Virus record (IMG/VR): IMGVR_UViG_3300027896_000061
Coordinates: 1 to 50,498 of that record
Reading direction: 5' to 3' (one strand)
DNA length: 50,498 bases
From: a virus
In this document: in pieces, positions 1 to 7,176 of the stretch
How the letters are laid out: each line of letters begins with the position of its first letter
Numbering within the stretch: position 1 is the stretch's first letter
Program-made: the position numbers and the translations under genes
The notes under the pieces: model-generated
Database searches by the model: none
What the model was told of the DNA's origin: nothing
What the model saw: the letters and a program-made list of their open reading frames with translations, nothing else

Positions 1-544
1 GATCTGTATCGCTGACGGTTGACGCCGTTTCCGAGACATTCGGGGATGGTGAACCAACGGCAGGGGCGGTAGGTGTATCCGTAACCGCAACAGCCGTCTC
101 TGCTTTGTTCGGATTGGACGGCCCTTGGATGGTCGGGGTGTCAGTTACCGTAGATGACGATTCCGAAACGCTTATGCCGATACTCGAAAGGGCCGCAAGA
201 CAACTCTCCGAGAGGGTGATGGCTGGCTCGGCCTTGCTCGGGTTTGACGGACCCTGGATAGTGGGGGTATCCGTCACCGTGCTTGCGGACTCCGCGACGT
301 TTACGTTCGACGGCCCCTGCATAGAGGGCGTGTCCGTAACCGAAATGCACTCTTTGATGTGCGGGATGGTATCGGAGACAGCCGATGCATCAGCTACGCT
401 TAGGGAGAGCAGGATGGATAGGACTACGGCGGTCGATGTGACCGTGATGGCTGGTTCGGACTTGGTCACGCTAGGGTCGATATGGACCGCTACGGACTCA
501 GATACGGTCTTTGCCGACTCCGCCTTATTGATACTATAAGCCAT
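1..544 (-). CDS. Ser/Thr-rich repeat virion protein, N-terminal part (continues at the other contig end)
   Basis: An ATG at 544 follows an AGGAT Shine-Dalgarno five bases upstream. The frame stays open to the contig edge and resumes in frame at 50372 when the 126 bp overlap is merged, giving 752 aa ending at 48653. The first 180 residues alternate degenerate units of about 22 residues of the type V-T-D-T-P-T-x-Q-G-P-S-N followed by an S-E-S/A-E-T core. No catalytic motif, signal peptide or clear membrane segment is seen. It lies between lectin/beta-helix genes and neck genes, so a fibrous or adhesive virion protein is the best guess. That role is inferred from context and not from a recognised family. 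Confidence 0.8.
   Translation of the reverse strand, partial: MAYSINKAESAKTVSESVAVHIDPSVTKSEPAITVTSTAVVLSILLSLSVADASAVSDTIPHIKECISVTDTPSMQGPSNVNVAESASTVTDTPTIQGPSNPSKAEPAITLSESCLAALSSIGISVSESSSTVTDTPTIQGPSNPNKAETAVAVTDTPTAPAVGSPSPNVSETASTVSDTD
6..131. repeat. Terminal direct repeat, left copy (circle overlap)
   Basis: These 126 bases are identical to 50373-50498 by direct reading. Merging the two copies keeps the minus-strand reading frame open across the joint, whereas simple end-to-end joining shifts it. The five bases outside the repeat (1-5) do not match 50368-50372. The overlap therefore either closes a circular or circularly permuted genome with a small end error, or marks a collapsed copy within a repeat array. 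Confidence 0.9.
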
Positions 545-547
545 CGC

Positions 548-1207
548 TTATCCTATGATGATCCTCTGCGCCGGTTCGATCCTGTCCTCGTTGACGGAGA
601 CGCTTAGGGTTGTCCCGGTATCCGCGCCTATCGGGTAGTCTCCCGCCGTCTGAGAGAGCTTGATGTCGTCATAATAGTAATCGCGGCTAGCCGAAAGGAC
701 GCTCCCGAAACAGACATAGTTCGTGCCGGAAGCGGCGGTATCTGCCGCAGAAAATTGCGTCGCCGCGCTCCCGTCTATCTGGAAATCCATCGTCCAGGTA
801 GTCGTATTCCATGCGATCTTGTAATCGAAACAGTACCATGTCGTCAAACTGAGAGTTTTGTTGAGGTAGGTTCCGAGGCTACCCCCAATGTCGGCGCAGA
901 CCTGTTTGGTCGATGTATTGAAATAGAGGTAGCCCGAGTCTGAGTCGTTGGCTACCTTCATAAGCAGGTCGTTGTTGTCGGGCCACGCGGCAAAGTACAT
1001 ATAAAACCTGCCGACGTTCACCGCCGCTTGCGCCCCGCAATTATACAGGGCGTACTGCGCTACGTCGGAAGGGCTATAGACACGGAGGGCGTGTGTCCCG
1101 CCGTGGTAGATGGATGTCTGAATAGCGACAGTCTGACCGCCATTCGTCACCGACATATCGGCTAGGCTGTTGTCCTCGAAATCCTTAGTCCAGATTAAAG
1201 TAGACAT
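548..1207 (-). CDS. LamG/lectin-like jelly-roll protein
   Basis: This 219-aa protein starts at ATG 1207, one base before the stop of the upstream beta-helix gene, with the SD AAGGTG inside that gene. It opens with W-T-K-D-F-E-D and has the F-E-D...G..A.....H-G-G-T-H-A-L-R-V pattern of concanavalin-like/LamG and carbohydrate-binding domains. A late Y-Y-Y-D-D-I motif, typical of the last strand of that fold, follows. It has no signal peptide and no catalytic residues that I can identify. Between two extended surface-type proteins in the late block, it probably binds glycans on the virion. The fold is assigned by pattern only. Confidence 0.6.
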   Translation of the reverse strand: MSTLIWTKDFEDNSLADMSVTNGGQTVAIQTSIYHGGTHALRVYSPSDVAQYALYNCGAQAAVNVGRFYMYFAAWPDNNDLLMKVANDSDSGYLYFNTSTKQVCADIGGSLGTYLNKTLSLTTWYCFDYKIAWNTTTWTMDFQIDGSAATQFSAADTAASGTNYVCFGSVLSASRDYYYDDIKLSQTAGDYPIGADTGTTLSVSVNEDRIEPAQRIIIG

Positions 1208-2557
1208 TTATGACACCTTGACCTTTATTCCCTCGTAGATGTGGGTTGTCGGGGAGTTGTACTCGCAGGCCCCCATGTCGGGAGCGCCGTCCCTGTCCAC
1301 GCCGTAATAGTCCGTTGTCACTTCGGCCAAGATAGCCGCTTTGTTGATGCAGGGTGAACTAGCCTGCAACTTGAAATAGGCCGCCGTCAGGTTCCCCGGC
1401 GTGAACGAACCCGTCTTTGTGATCTTGGGGTCGACCGTCACATCGCCCGTTCCTTGACAGGTTGCTATCGGGGCCTTCGACCAGCCGTTGTAGGAGAAGG
1501 TCAGGCCGGAGTGCGATGACGGGCAGGAAATAGGCACCCTGCCAGCGACTTCCTCGATGACGATATTGTTCTCGAAAATCGATCCCGAGAAGGTCGTCGC
1601 ATTGGGTCTGTAATAGACACCCATGTTGTAGCCGTCACCTGCGTTCCCCGTGGAGTTGACGAATGTGTTGTACATCACATGGACATTGGAAAGGTCGGTC
1701 ACATTCGAGTCGATGTGGAAGTTGACCTTGCACCCGATAACTAGGTTGTTATAGACGGACATACTCAGGGGTTGGCCGCTCTCGGCTCCGATGGTCATGC
1801 CGTATTGGTTGTAAACCCCCGTCGAATAGACAATGTTCCGCCGCACCGTACCGCCGTTCGTGGAGTCCTGGTAGAAGTTAATGGCCTGATTATCGTAGGA
1901 GGTGCAATCTTGAATCGTTGAATTATGGGCTGACGAGTAGGCGTTGAAACCCTCGCCCCAGTTGTTGTGGGAGACGCAATTCTGAATGATGGTGTCAGTT
2001 CCTACTGTAGCGATGGCCGACCCCCAACCGTACTGCCAACTAGCGTCGTAGTGGGGGCTAGAGGGGTCGAGCATCTGGCCGTTTTTGGTCATCGTGCATC
2101 CATCGAAAACGCATCCCGTCCATCCTGCGATGAGGCCGGATTCCATGCAGTAACTCCCGGCTATATTTATGCCGTAAACATAGTTTCCGTTGAGGACGAC
2201 GAGAGCGCCGGACGAGTTCCTGGCCGCTATGCCCTGTAAGGTGACATAGTCGGCGTTGATGTTTACTAGGAAGTTGTAATATGAGCCACCGCCCGGAAGC
2301 GTCCAATTACCATCAACGATGGGTGTTTCATTCGGATAGTTCTGGATACTGATTCGGCTTCCAGCCGTTCCAGCAGATGTCCAGGCTATCGCCTCTTGAT
2401 AGGTTCCGGAGCGGACTACAAGAGTATCCCCAGGAGACAGCCGACCGTTGCCGTGCATGATAGTCAGCCACGGCCCGATAGAGCCCGTCGTGTGGTGGTC
2501 TAGGAGGCCGTTGTAACTATCGCTACCGTCAGCCTTCGAGACGTAGTAAACACTCAT
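1208..2557 (-). CDS. Right-handed beta-helix protein (tailspike/adhesin-like)
   Basis: I chose ATG 2557 (449 aa) because it overlaps the stop of the upstream glycosyltransferase as ATGA; a longer in-frame start at 2689 would overlap that gene heavily. The protein starts M-S-V-Y-Y-V-S-K-A-D-G-S-D and has a W-L-T-I...G-D-T-L-V-V-R-S-G-T-Y segment, the usual opening of parallel beta-helix (PbH1/pectate-lyase-like) proteins. Successive N-N-x-V/I turns follow (I-Q-N-C-V, I-Q-D-C-T, Y-N-N-L-V, E-N-N-I-V). The end has the D-Y-x-G-x-x-R-D-G-A-P-D-M-G-A-C-E-Y motif common to many such proteins. It is probably a receptor-binding or glycan-degrading virion component, but its substrate cannot be read from the sequence. 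Confidence 0.75.
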   Translation of the reverse strand: MSVYYVSKADGSDSYNGLLDHHTTGSIGPWLTIMHGNGRLSPGDTLVVRSGTYQEAIAWTSAGTAGSRISIQNYPNETPIVDGNWTLPGGGSYYNFLVNINADYVTLQGIAARNSSGALVVLNGNYVYGINIAGSYCMESGLIAGWTGCVFDGCTMTKNGQMLDPSSPHYDASWQYGWGSAIATVGTDTIIQNCVSHNNWGEGFNAYSSAHNSTIQDCTSYDNQAINFYQDSTNGGTVRRNIVYSTGVYNQYGMTIGAESGQPLSMSVYNNLVIGCKVNFHIDSNVTDLSNVHVMYNTFVNSTGNAGDGYNMGVYYRPNATTFSGSIFENNIVIEEVAGRVPISCPSSHSGLTFSYNGWSKAPIATCQGTGDVTVDPKITKTGSFTPGNLTAAYFKLQASSPCINKAAILAEVTTDYYGVDRDGAPDMGACEYNSPTTHIYEGIKVKVS

Positions 2558-3411
2558 TTTTTCTTCTTGGGAATGAACGCTCCGTCCTCTCCCGCAGTAG
2601 GATACTGTATGCCCTCCCAGTCGATGTGGCGGCAGTAAATCCCAGTGTCCACCATGTAGGGAAACTGCTTCTTCTCGTATTCGGGCCATCCCGCCTTCTT
2701 GAAGATTCCGTCCTTCATAATCCTAGACAAGAACTCCAAGTCCTCAGTCCCGACCGCCGTATGGAACTCTTTTTCCTGAGGGTCATACCACGTTCTGACG
2801 GGCTGTGCGTAAATCCTGCGGACGTAATCTCGATTGGCAAAATTTCCGGGATACGGTTCGCTCTCTTTGTAGAGCGCCTTGAGAATAGAAACGTGGATGA
2901 CGGTCGCGCCCATGCCGAGTCCGTCAACCCAAATCTTATCCCCAAATTTCCAATCCTTGTAGTAACTGTTCCCACGCCCTCGATAGACGAGAGGTTCCGA
3001 TGGGATGCTCTTTGTCCAATATAGGCCGCCGAAAATAGGGACGTTCCCCTTCAGCATGTGTTCGTTGATTTGAACAAGGAATAGGGGTGGCAAGCAAACG
3101 TCGTGGTCGATGAAAACAAGCCACTCGTAATCCTTCTTCACGGCATCGCTGGCGATGATGTTCCGGGCATCGGCCACCTGAAACTGCATGGGCGACCATT
3201 GATCTATCCATTGGATAATATCCACCTGTGACCAATTACAGGGGATGACCTGTCCGTATCGGGCCATCATCCATTCCGAACGGATAACACCCGTCATCGG
3301 GACGCCCACGCAGACTCGGTTTTGCGGTTTGGCTTCCCGGGAAATGATGTACCCGTTACGATACCCGTTCATCTCCGTCAGTTTTTCCGGGTTCTTCTTT
3401 GTCTTTTCCAC
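2554..3411 (-). CDS. GT-A type glycosyltransferase-like protein
   Basis: The start is GTG 3411, with AGAGG six bases upstream; ATG 3372 is an alternative. The 285-aa product has a nucleotide-sugar binding strand (V-C-V-G-V-P-M-T-G), an A-R-N motif, and W-L-V-F-I-D-H-D-V at about residues 97-105. That last stretch sits where GT-A enzymes carry their metal-binding DxD. F-G-G-L-Y-W and G-M-G-A-T-V-I-H further along are also typical of phage GT-A proteins. It overlaps the beta-helix gene by 4 bp and follows a methyltransferase, forming a sugar-modification pair inside the late block. The target could be virion glycans or host surface polymer. Donor and acceptor are unknown. Confidence 0.7.
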   Translation of the reverse strand: MEKTKKNPEKLTEMNGYRNGYIISREAKPQNRVCVGVPMTGVIRSEWMMARYGQVIPCNWSQVDIIQWIDQWSPMQFQVADARNIIASDAVKKDYEWLVFIDHDVCLPPLFLVQINEHMLKGNVPIFGGLYWTKSIPSEPLVYRGRGNSYYKDWKFGDKIWVDGLGMGATVIHVSILKALYKESEPYPGNFANRDYVRRIYAQPVRTWYDPQEKEFHTAVGTEDLEFLSRIMKDGIFKKAGWPEYEKKQFPYMVDTGIYCRHIDWEGIQYPTAGEDGAFIPKKKK

Positions 3412-3428
3412 CTAGCGCCTCTTTAGCC

Positions 3429-3992
3429 TTAGCCCCGTCCTCGACCGACAGTTCGAGCGGGGGGCATTTCTCCTGTTCCTGGTTTGGCATGTTTCTCATC
3501 CTTTAGTTTAGTCATCAGGACTTCCATCGTCCCTGAAACTTGATACATCGGGTAGCCGCGCTGAATCAGCCAAGGTTTAGGACGATAGATTCCCCACAGC
3601 GGGTAGCGCGGGTCAAAGTACTGCCAAGTCGCCTGATTGCACGGATTACAATGCGTGGGGTCTTGAATAAACAAGTCATTCACCCCGAACGGATGGGCGA
3701 TGGCGAGAAGGCCACCTGGCTCCATGATTCTCCACCACTCATCCATCACCGAGATGAACTTCCACGGCTTGATGTGTTCCACGATATGCGAGGCGACCAT
3801 CTGACAGGCACAGGCGTCGGGAAAAGGAAAAGGGGGAGCCTCCAAGTCGCAGATAACATCCACGCTCGGAAGCTCCCTTAAATCAACTCCAATGTGTCCC
3901 GTCATCTTGTCCTGTCCGCACCCCCAGTCGATACGCACCTTGGCCTTGCCCTTGAGCAAGGCAGATACTTCCCTCACCGTCCTTGCGGCCAT
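3429..3992 (-). CDS. Class I SAM-dependent methyltransferase-like protein
   Basis: This is a 187-aa product starting at ATG 3992. Motif I is R-I-D-W-G-C-G-Q-D (about residues 20-28), followed by H-I-G-V-D-L-R as the acidic strand-2 residue and a D-x-x-x-P-P-F-P-F motif. H-I-V-E-H and L-E/M-E-P-G-G-L-L-A-I match the FkbM/type-11 small-molecule methyltransferases that act with glycosyltransferases. It sits 17 bp upstream of the glycosyltransferase gene, suggesting joint action on a sugar. The extreme C-terminus is basic and Gly/Pro-rich. The substrate is not predictable. Confidence 0.7.
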   Translation of the reverse strand: MAARTVREVSALLKGKAKVRIDWGCGQDKMTGHIGVDLRELPSVDVICDLEAPPFPFPDACACQMVASHIVEHIKPWKFISVMDEWWRIMEPGGLLAIAHPFGVNDLFIQDPTHCNPCNQATWQYFDPRYPLWGIYRPKPWLIQRGYPMYQVSGTMEVLMTKLKDEKHAKPGTGEMPPARTVGRGRG

Positions 3993-4007
3993 GATTCTGA
4001 TGTCCTC

Positions 4008-4358
4008 CTACTCAGCCATAATCTCTAACCGTTTTGGATGTTCGGGCGTATAGATAAGCCATCCGATTGGATGCTTGCTCCGACCACCCTTCCAATTTCC
4101 AGCCTCCTTGCCGGTGCGACCTTCAGGCCAGCGATTAGCATAGGCTTGCTTTAGTATCCGCGACCATTCCTCTGGATTTTTCTGCGGACGCTGTTGCTTA
4201 CCGTCTGCTTTCGCCGGTTTCAGTCCACCCTTAATTGCCCAATATCGAACCTGTGTGTAAGTACACCCAAGTTCATCGGCAATAAAGTGCATAGACTTTT
4301 TCGCCATCTCCGACCGAAGCCACTCAACGTCTTTAAGCCTTTCGTTTTGTATTCTCAT
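4008..4358 (-). CDS. HTH protein, probable remnant of an HNH homing endonuclease
   Basis: The 116-aa product begins with a helix-turn-helix stretch (I-A-D-E-L-G-C-T-Y-T-Q-V-R-Y-W) near residues 27-42. It ends with G-N-W-K-G-G-R and G-W-L-I-Y-T-P-E-H-P, the segment that normally precedes the catalytic HNH domain in phage HNH_3-type endonucleases. Here the protein stops before any HNH motif. It therefore looks like a decayed homing endonuclease that kept its DNA-binding half. It has its own promoter (4365-4393) with the ATG only six bases past the -10 box, so its mRNA is probably leaderless. It may now act as a small DNA-binding protein; that is inference. Confidence 0.6.
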   Translation of the reverse strand: MRIQNERLKDVEWLRSEMAKKSMHFIADELGCTYTQVRYWAIKGGLKPAKADGKQQRPQKNPEEWSRILKQAYANRWPEGRTGKEAGNWKGGRSKHPIGWLIYTPEHPKRLEIMAE

Positions 4359-4364
4359 GCCACC

Positions 4365-4393
4365 ACTATACCATAGTTCAATTCAGATTGCAA
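4365..4393 (-). promoter_or_regulatory. Sigma70-type promoter, leaderless configuration
   Basis: On the minus strand TTGCAA (4393-4388) and TATAGT (4370-4365) are separated by exactly 17 bp. The ATG at 4358 begins six bases after the -10 box, so the predicted start of transcription falls at or next to the start codon, and no Shine-Dalgarno is possible. The same TTGCAA -35 hexamer appears in the divergent promoter at 13889-13941. Confidence 0.6.
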
Positions 4394-4406
4394 CCATGGT
4401 GAGAAT

Positions 4407-4886
4407 CTACGAAAAGGAAATGTCGTAAGTACAATTACAGGCTTGATTCGAGGCGCAGGAACTTGTCGCGTAGGTGTTGCCAGCGAACAACTGGTTGTCG
4501 GTCGTGGTGGCCGCATACAGCCCGATGTTCTGCAACGTGCTGGTCGTAGACAAGAAGCCTGACGGGAAAGTGGCCGTAAACCTGACCTTCTTTGAATCCG
4601 AACTAACAGCCACCGTGACAGCCGTGCGCTTCGTGGACGACATAACCTCTCCATCCAGAGTGACTCCGGCCACGGCGGGGGCCGTCCCCGTGCCGAGAGC
4701 CATGAAACCCACCTGTTTGGAGTTGGTCGTGTTGCCGAGAAGGGCGCACAGATAGTAGTTGTAGCCCAGGTTCGTGATCTGGTTCGGGCCGCAGTAACCG
4801 CTATCGCCAGCTACGGTGCCGTCAGGGTTGACGATTCTGACGTGATAAAATCCCTTCGCCTTCGACTTTTCTTTTGGGTTGCCCAT
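4407..4886 (-). CDS. Virion-associated hypothetical protein (Ser/Thr-rich beta protein)
   Basis: A 159-aa product starting at ATG 4886 with a strong AGGAGG SD seven bases upstream. It is rich in Ser, Thr, Gly and Val, with G-F-M-A-L-G-T-G-T-A-P near residue 63 and alternating hydrophobic residues suggesting beta structure. This style is common in small phage tail or head accessory proteins. Its overall look resembles the 128-aa protein at 46040-46426. An intrinsic terminator lies directly upstream at 4911-4930. No specific function is recognised. Confidence 0.65.
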   Translation of the reverse strand: MGNPKEKSKAKGFYHVRIVNPDGTVAGDSGYCGPNQITNLGYNYYLCALLGNTTNSKQVGFMALGTGTAPAVAGVTLDGEVMSSTKRTAVTVAVSSDSKKVRFTATFPSGFLSTTSTLQNIGLYAATTTDNQLFAGNTYATSSCASNQACNCTYDISFS

Positions 4887-4910
4887 TAAATCCTCCTAAA
4901 TCGTATAAAA

Positions 4911-4930
4911 GGGGGGCATTTCAGCCCCCC
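4911..4930 (-). terminator. Intrinsic terminator
   Basis: GGGGGGC (4911-4917) pairs perfectly with GCCCCCC (4924-4930) around a six-base loop. On the minus strand the stem is followed directly by TTTTAT. It closes the capsid-proximal genes before the ATG at 4886, so it should reduce transcription of the appendage genes relative to capsid genes unless antiterminated. Confidence 0.75.
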
Positions 4931-4937
4931 GTCATAA

Positions 4938-5144
4938 CTAATCAACCTTGTCAATAAGGTCTTGCCTGAATTGAGTTGGACGGTCGATGCCATACTTCTT
5001 CGCCTGTCGCTCAAGATATTCACACTTATCTGCCTGTTCATCCGTCATCCCTGCGCCTCCCCATCCTTCATCTTTCAACATTCTGTGTGTATCTGACCTG
5101 CCCCTGCTCTTGAGCCTACTGCGAATGATAATCGTCGGTGCCAT
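4938..5144 (-). CDS. Small hypothetical protein
   Basis: A 68-aa, basic and polar product starting one base after the stop of the beta-helix gene at 5146, with no strong SD of its own, so it is probably translated by coupling. It contains an R/K-rich N-terminus and a C-terminal stretch of charged helix (E-Y-L-E-R-Q-A-K-K-Y-G-I). It ends just before the terminator at 4911-4930. No family is recognised. Confidence 0.5.
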   Translation of the reverse strand: MAPTIIIRSRLKSRGRSDTHRMLKDEGWGGAGMTDEQADKCEYLERQAKKYGIDRPTQFRQDLIDKVD

Positions 5145-5145
5145 C

Positions 5146-6105
5146 TTACGTCAGGAAGCCCTTCTGTCTCATGCTCCCGGCTTCGAGTTCTCCGGTAAGC
5201 GTCATAAGGCTGGTGAGGGCCGTAGTCGCCGTCGCAAAGAAGTTGTTGGCAACAATTCCCGTGTTGGTTCCACCAGCCGCCACGCTGTAGATATACTTGG
5301 CATAACCGGCACTCGGGATGGCGTGGTCAAAGATGTTGTCCCTAATGATAGTTCTCAACACCCCTGCCGAACCCGCGAAAATTACAATATCCCCGTAGGA
5401 ACTTGCGCCACCAACACCAGAAAACTCATTACCCGCAATCTCTAGACCCTGAACGTCTGCCGTAGTTGCCGCCGTAGAAACGCCAAGGGCGCACCTGTCA
5501 AATAAATTGTTGGCGATGGTTACATACCATGCGCTGTCAACGCACACCGACCCGATTCCATAGGTCGTCCCGTCACCCTGATTGAGCTTGCAGTTGTAGA
5601 GAACAGAGCCAAAGGGAGTCCCAGAAAATAGAACCAAAGGCTGTGCCGTAACGCTACCCTTCTTAATGTGCAAGTTCTCAATGTCCGTATAGGGTCCGAG
5701 AATCTTCAAAACCGGCGTGTTAGTAACGGTCGCCGACCCCTGAATCGTGGTGATATAGCCCGAGGAGCGAGGCCCACGCCCCGTCCCGGTGCCGATGATG
5801 GACAGGCCATACTGCGTTGCCGTAGTAACTAGATTAGCCGCCGCCTTGGGAGCAAAACCATTAGGGTCGCCACCGGCATAATCGGGAATCCTGGGCCTGA
5901 CGTAAATGGTCGCCCAAGCGTTAGCCTTGGCGATGGCCGTGTCCAGATACTTACAGGCATCATAAGGTTGTGTGCCGGTATTGGACGCTACGCCATTATC
6001 ATAATCCACAAAGATATTCTGGCCGCCCCAAAAACCCGCGAACTGCGGACTTTGACCAACAGGAACCCCACCCATGCCGAAAATCATGTCAGGAATAACA
6101 CTCAT
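5146..6105 (-). CDS. Beta-helix virion protein near the capsid gene
   Basis: A 319-aa product starting at ATG 6105, with AGGAG eight bases upstream. Residues 130-300 show repeated beta-helix turns (I-E-N-L-H-I-K, L-Y-N-C-K-L, I-A-N-N-L-F, I-A-G-N-E-F, I-R-D-N-I-F, V-A-N-N-F-F). The N-terminus is Gly/Pro-rich (F-G-M-G-G-V-P-V-G), suggesting a virion anchor. Before the homing endonuclease insertion it would have been the gene next to the capsid gene, which suggests a capsid decoration or head-spike protein. No lyase active site was identified. Confidence 0.65.
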   Translation of the reverse strand: MSVIPDMIFGMGGVPVGQSPQFAGFWGGQNIFVDYDNGVASNTGTQPYDACKYLDTAIAKANAWATIYVRPRIPDYAGGDPNGFAPKAAANLVTTATQYGLSIIGTGTGRGPRSSGYITTIQGSATVTNTPVLKILGPYTDIENLHIKKGSVTAQPLVLFSGTPFGSVLYNCKLNQGDGTTYGIGSVCVDSAWYVTIANNLFDRCALGVSTAATTADVQGLEIAGNEFSGVGGASSYGDIVIFAGSAGVLRTIIRDNIFDHAIPSAGYAKYIYSVAAGGTNTGIVANNFFATATTALTSLMTLTGELEAGSMRQKGFLT

Positions 6106-6169
6106 TTCATTCTCCTATGTAATCACTTGATTCATATGTATCCTCATTAGAATCAGTTAATTACGTCTT

Positions 6170-7135
6170 TCATGTGTTACCTATGTAAAGTAACCTCGGG
6201 TCCATCCCACTTCGGCTTTCGCCGCCGTTTCCGTTCGTGGTCTGGCACATATCTTCATCCATTAAGGATGCGCCCTGTTTGTGCTCTACACCTTCCCGAT
6301 TGCTCGGTATTGGCTCGGTATTACCTCGCTCTTTGAGCAGGGGCTTCACCGAATTTAAGGCGTGTTTGCCATTCGATTGCTCTGAATGGACGGCGATATT
6401 GACGATTGGCATATCGCAATAAGTAAGACTATCATGACAAGTCTTGCAGAGAGTAAGGCCATTCTCTATATCGAAACGCTTTTCTAGATACATGGCAAAT
6501 GACAAAATGTGGTGAGCGTGTAAATAACCACCTTTACGCTTGCACTCTTGGCAAGTATAATTGTCTCTCTCAAAAACAGATACCTGCCACATTTTGTATT
6601 TTGTAGAATTACGAATCTTTCTATTCTCCGGGGTTATACCACCCTTCCATCGGTAACTCTTTTCTCCGCGATGAGCCGCACCTATCTTTTCCCGGTGTTC
6701 CTCAGAAAATGTTTTACCAAAGGTGTGATGATTCTCACCGCGATATGTTTCACTTCTCCATTTACCGGAACATTCCCTAGAACAGAAATTTGCCTTTCCC
6801 CGTTCAACGTCATAAATAAAAGCCTCGAACTCTTTTCTGCAAATTCCACAAACCTGAGTTGTTCGCCGTTGCTTATATTCATAACCACATTTGTAAGAGC
6901 AAAATCTTGCACCGCCGCGACCGTATTCAGAACTATAAGCAACAAACGATTTTCCACAGGCCATGCAATAATACTGAGACTTGCCACCGTGCCAACAAGG
7001 ATTGTCCTTGCCGACCTGTTGCTTCGCCATGAATTTTCCCTTACATGGTTTAGAGCAAAAGATATTCTTGGCCGACCCATAACGGTATCCAAGAAATTCC
7101 TTACCGCAGGTCGCGCAAGTCAAGTTTTGTGGCAC
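6170..7135 (-). CDS. HNH homing endonuclease with zinc fingers; 3' end reads into a group I intron core
   Basis: The start is GTG 7135, with AAAGGA seven bases upstream. The N-terminal 120 residues of this 321-aa product hold repeated C-x2-C ... C-x3-C zinc-finger units. A NUMOD3-like S-E-E-H-R-E-K-I-G segment follows, then W-K-G-G-I-T-P-E-N, then the nuclease (C-Q-E-C...L-H-A-H-H-I...N-G-L-T-L-C-K-T-C-H). The last 75 or so residues (from about 247) do not look like protein: they are the translation of intron helices P3-P9. The final eight, R-L-L-Y-I-G-N-T, copy the capsid C-terminus R-L-V-Y-I-A-N-T. The enzyme should cut an intron-less capsid allele and promote its own transfer. Confidence 0.9.
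   Translation of the reverse strand: MPQNLTCATCGKEFLGYRYGSAKNIFCSKPCKGKFMAKQQVGKDNPCWHGGKSQYYCMACGKSFVAYSSEYGRGGARFCSYKCGYEYKQRRTTQVCGICRKEFEAFIYDVERGKANFCSRECSGKWRSETYRGENHHTFGKTFSEEHREKIGAAHRGEKSYRWKGGITPENRKIRNSTKYKMWQVSVFERDNYTCQECKRKGGYLHAHHILSFAMYLEKRFDIENGLTLCKTCHDSLTYCDMPIVNIAVHSEQSNGKHALNSVKPLLKERGNTEPIPSNREGVEHKQGASLMDEDMCQTTNGNGGESRSGMDPRLLYIGNT
6194..6362 (-). ncRNA. Group I intron catalytic core (P3-P8 and a P9-like hairpin)
   Basis: Reading the minus-strand RNA, the canonical helices occur in order. P3 CGCCUU (6362-6357) pairs with AGGGCG (6276-6271). P4 is UUCGGU/ACCGAG near 6348-6353 and 6315-6319. P5 GCUC-aaa-GAGC is at 6338-6328. P6 CCGA-GCAA-UCGG, with a GNRA loop, is at 6307-6296. 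P7 GCACA (6284-6280) pairs with UGUGC (6249-6245). P8 CAUCC/GGAUG is at 6270-6256. J8/7 is AAGAUA. A P9-like CGGC-GAAA-GCCG hairpin is at 6224-6213. The order and the R- and S-like segments are diagnostic of group I introns. The last intron base is probably G at 6194. Confidence 0.85.
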
Positions 7136-7176
7136 TCGTAAGTCCTTTATTCTCAGGTATTTGCGATGTAAACCAA
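6194..7176 (-). other. Candidate complete group I intron in the capsid gene 3' end
   Basis: Group I introns leave a U at the 5' exon end and end in G. Joining the capsid codon CGU (ending at 7177) to UUA at 6193 keeps the capsid frame. It gives G-R-L-L-Y-I-G-N-T-stop in place of the unspliced G-R-L-V-Y-I-A-N-T-stop. Splicing would thus leave capsid length unchanged. I could not find a convincing internal guide sequence (P1) near 7176, so the 5' part may instead have been replaced by recombination, leaving a dead intron and a free-standing endonuclease. Confidence 0.4.

Noticed and set aside
105-539. Plus-strand ORF with repeated G-P-W-x-V-G-V-S-V-T
   Set aside because: It is the antisense reading of the Ser/Thr repeat gene, which continues across the contig junction on the minus strand.
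6170-6400. IscB/TnpB-type omega RNA associated with the HNH gene
   Set aside because: The HNH protein has no RuvC domain, and the RNA helices fit group I P3-P8 exactly.
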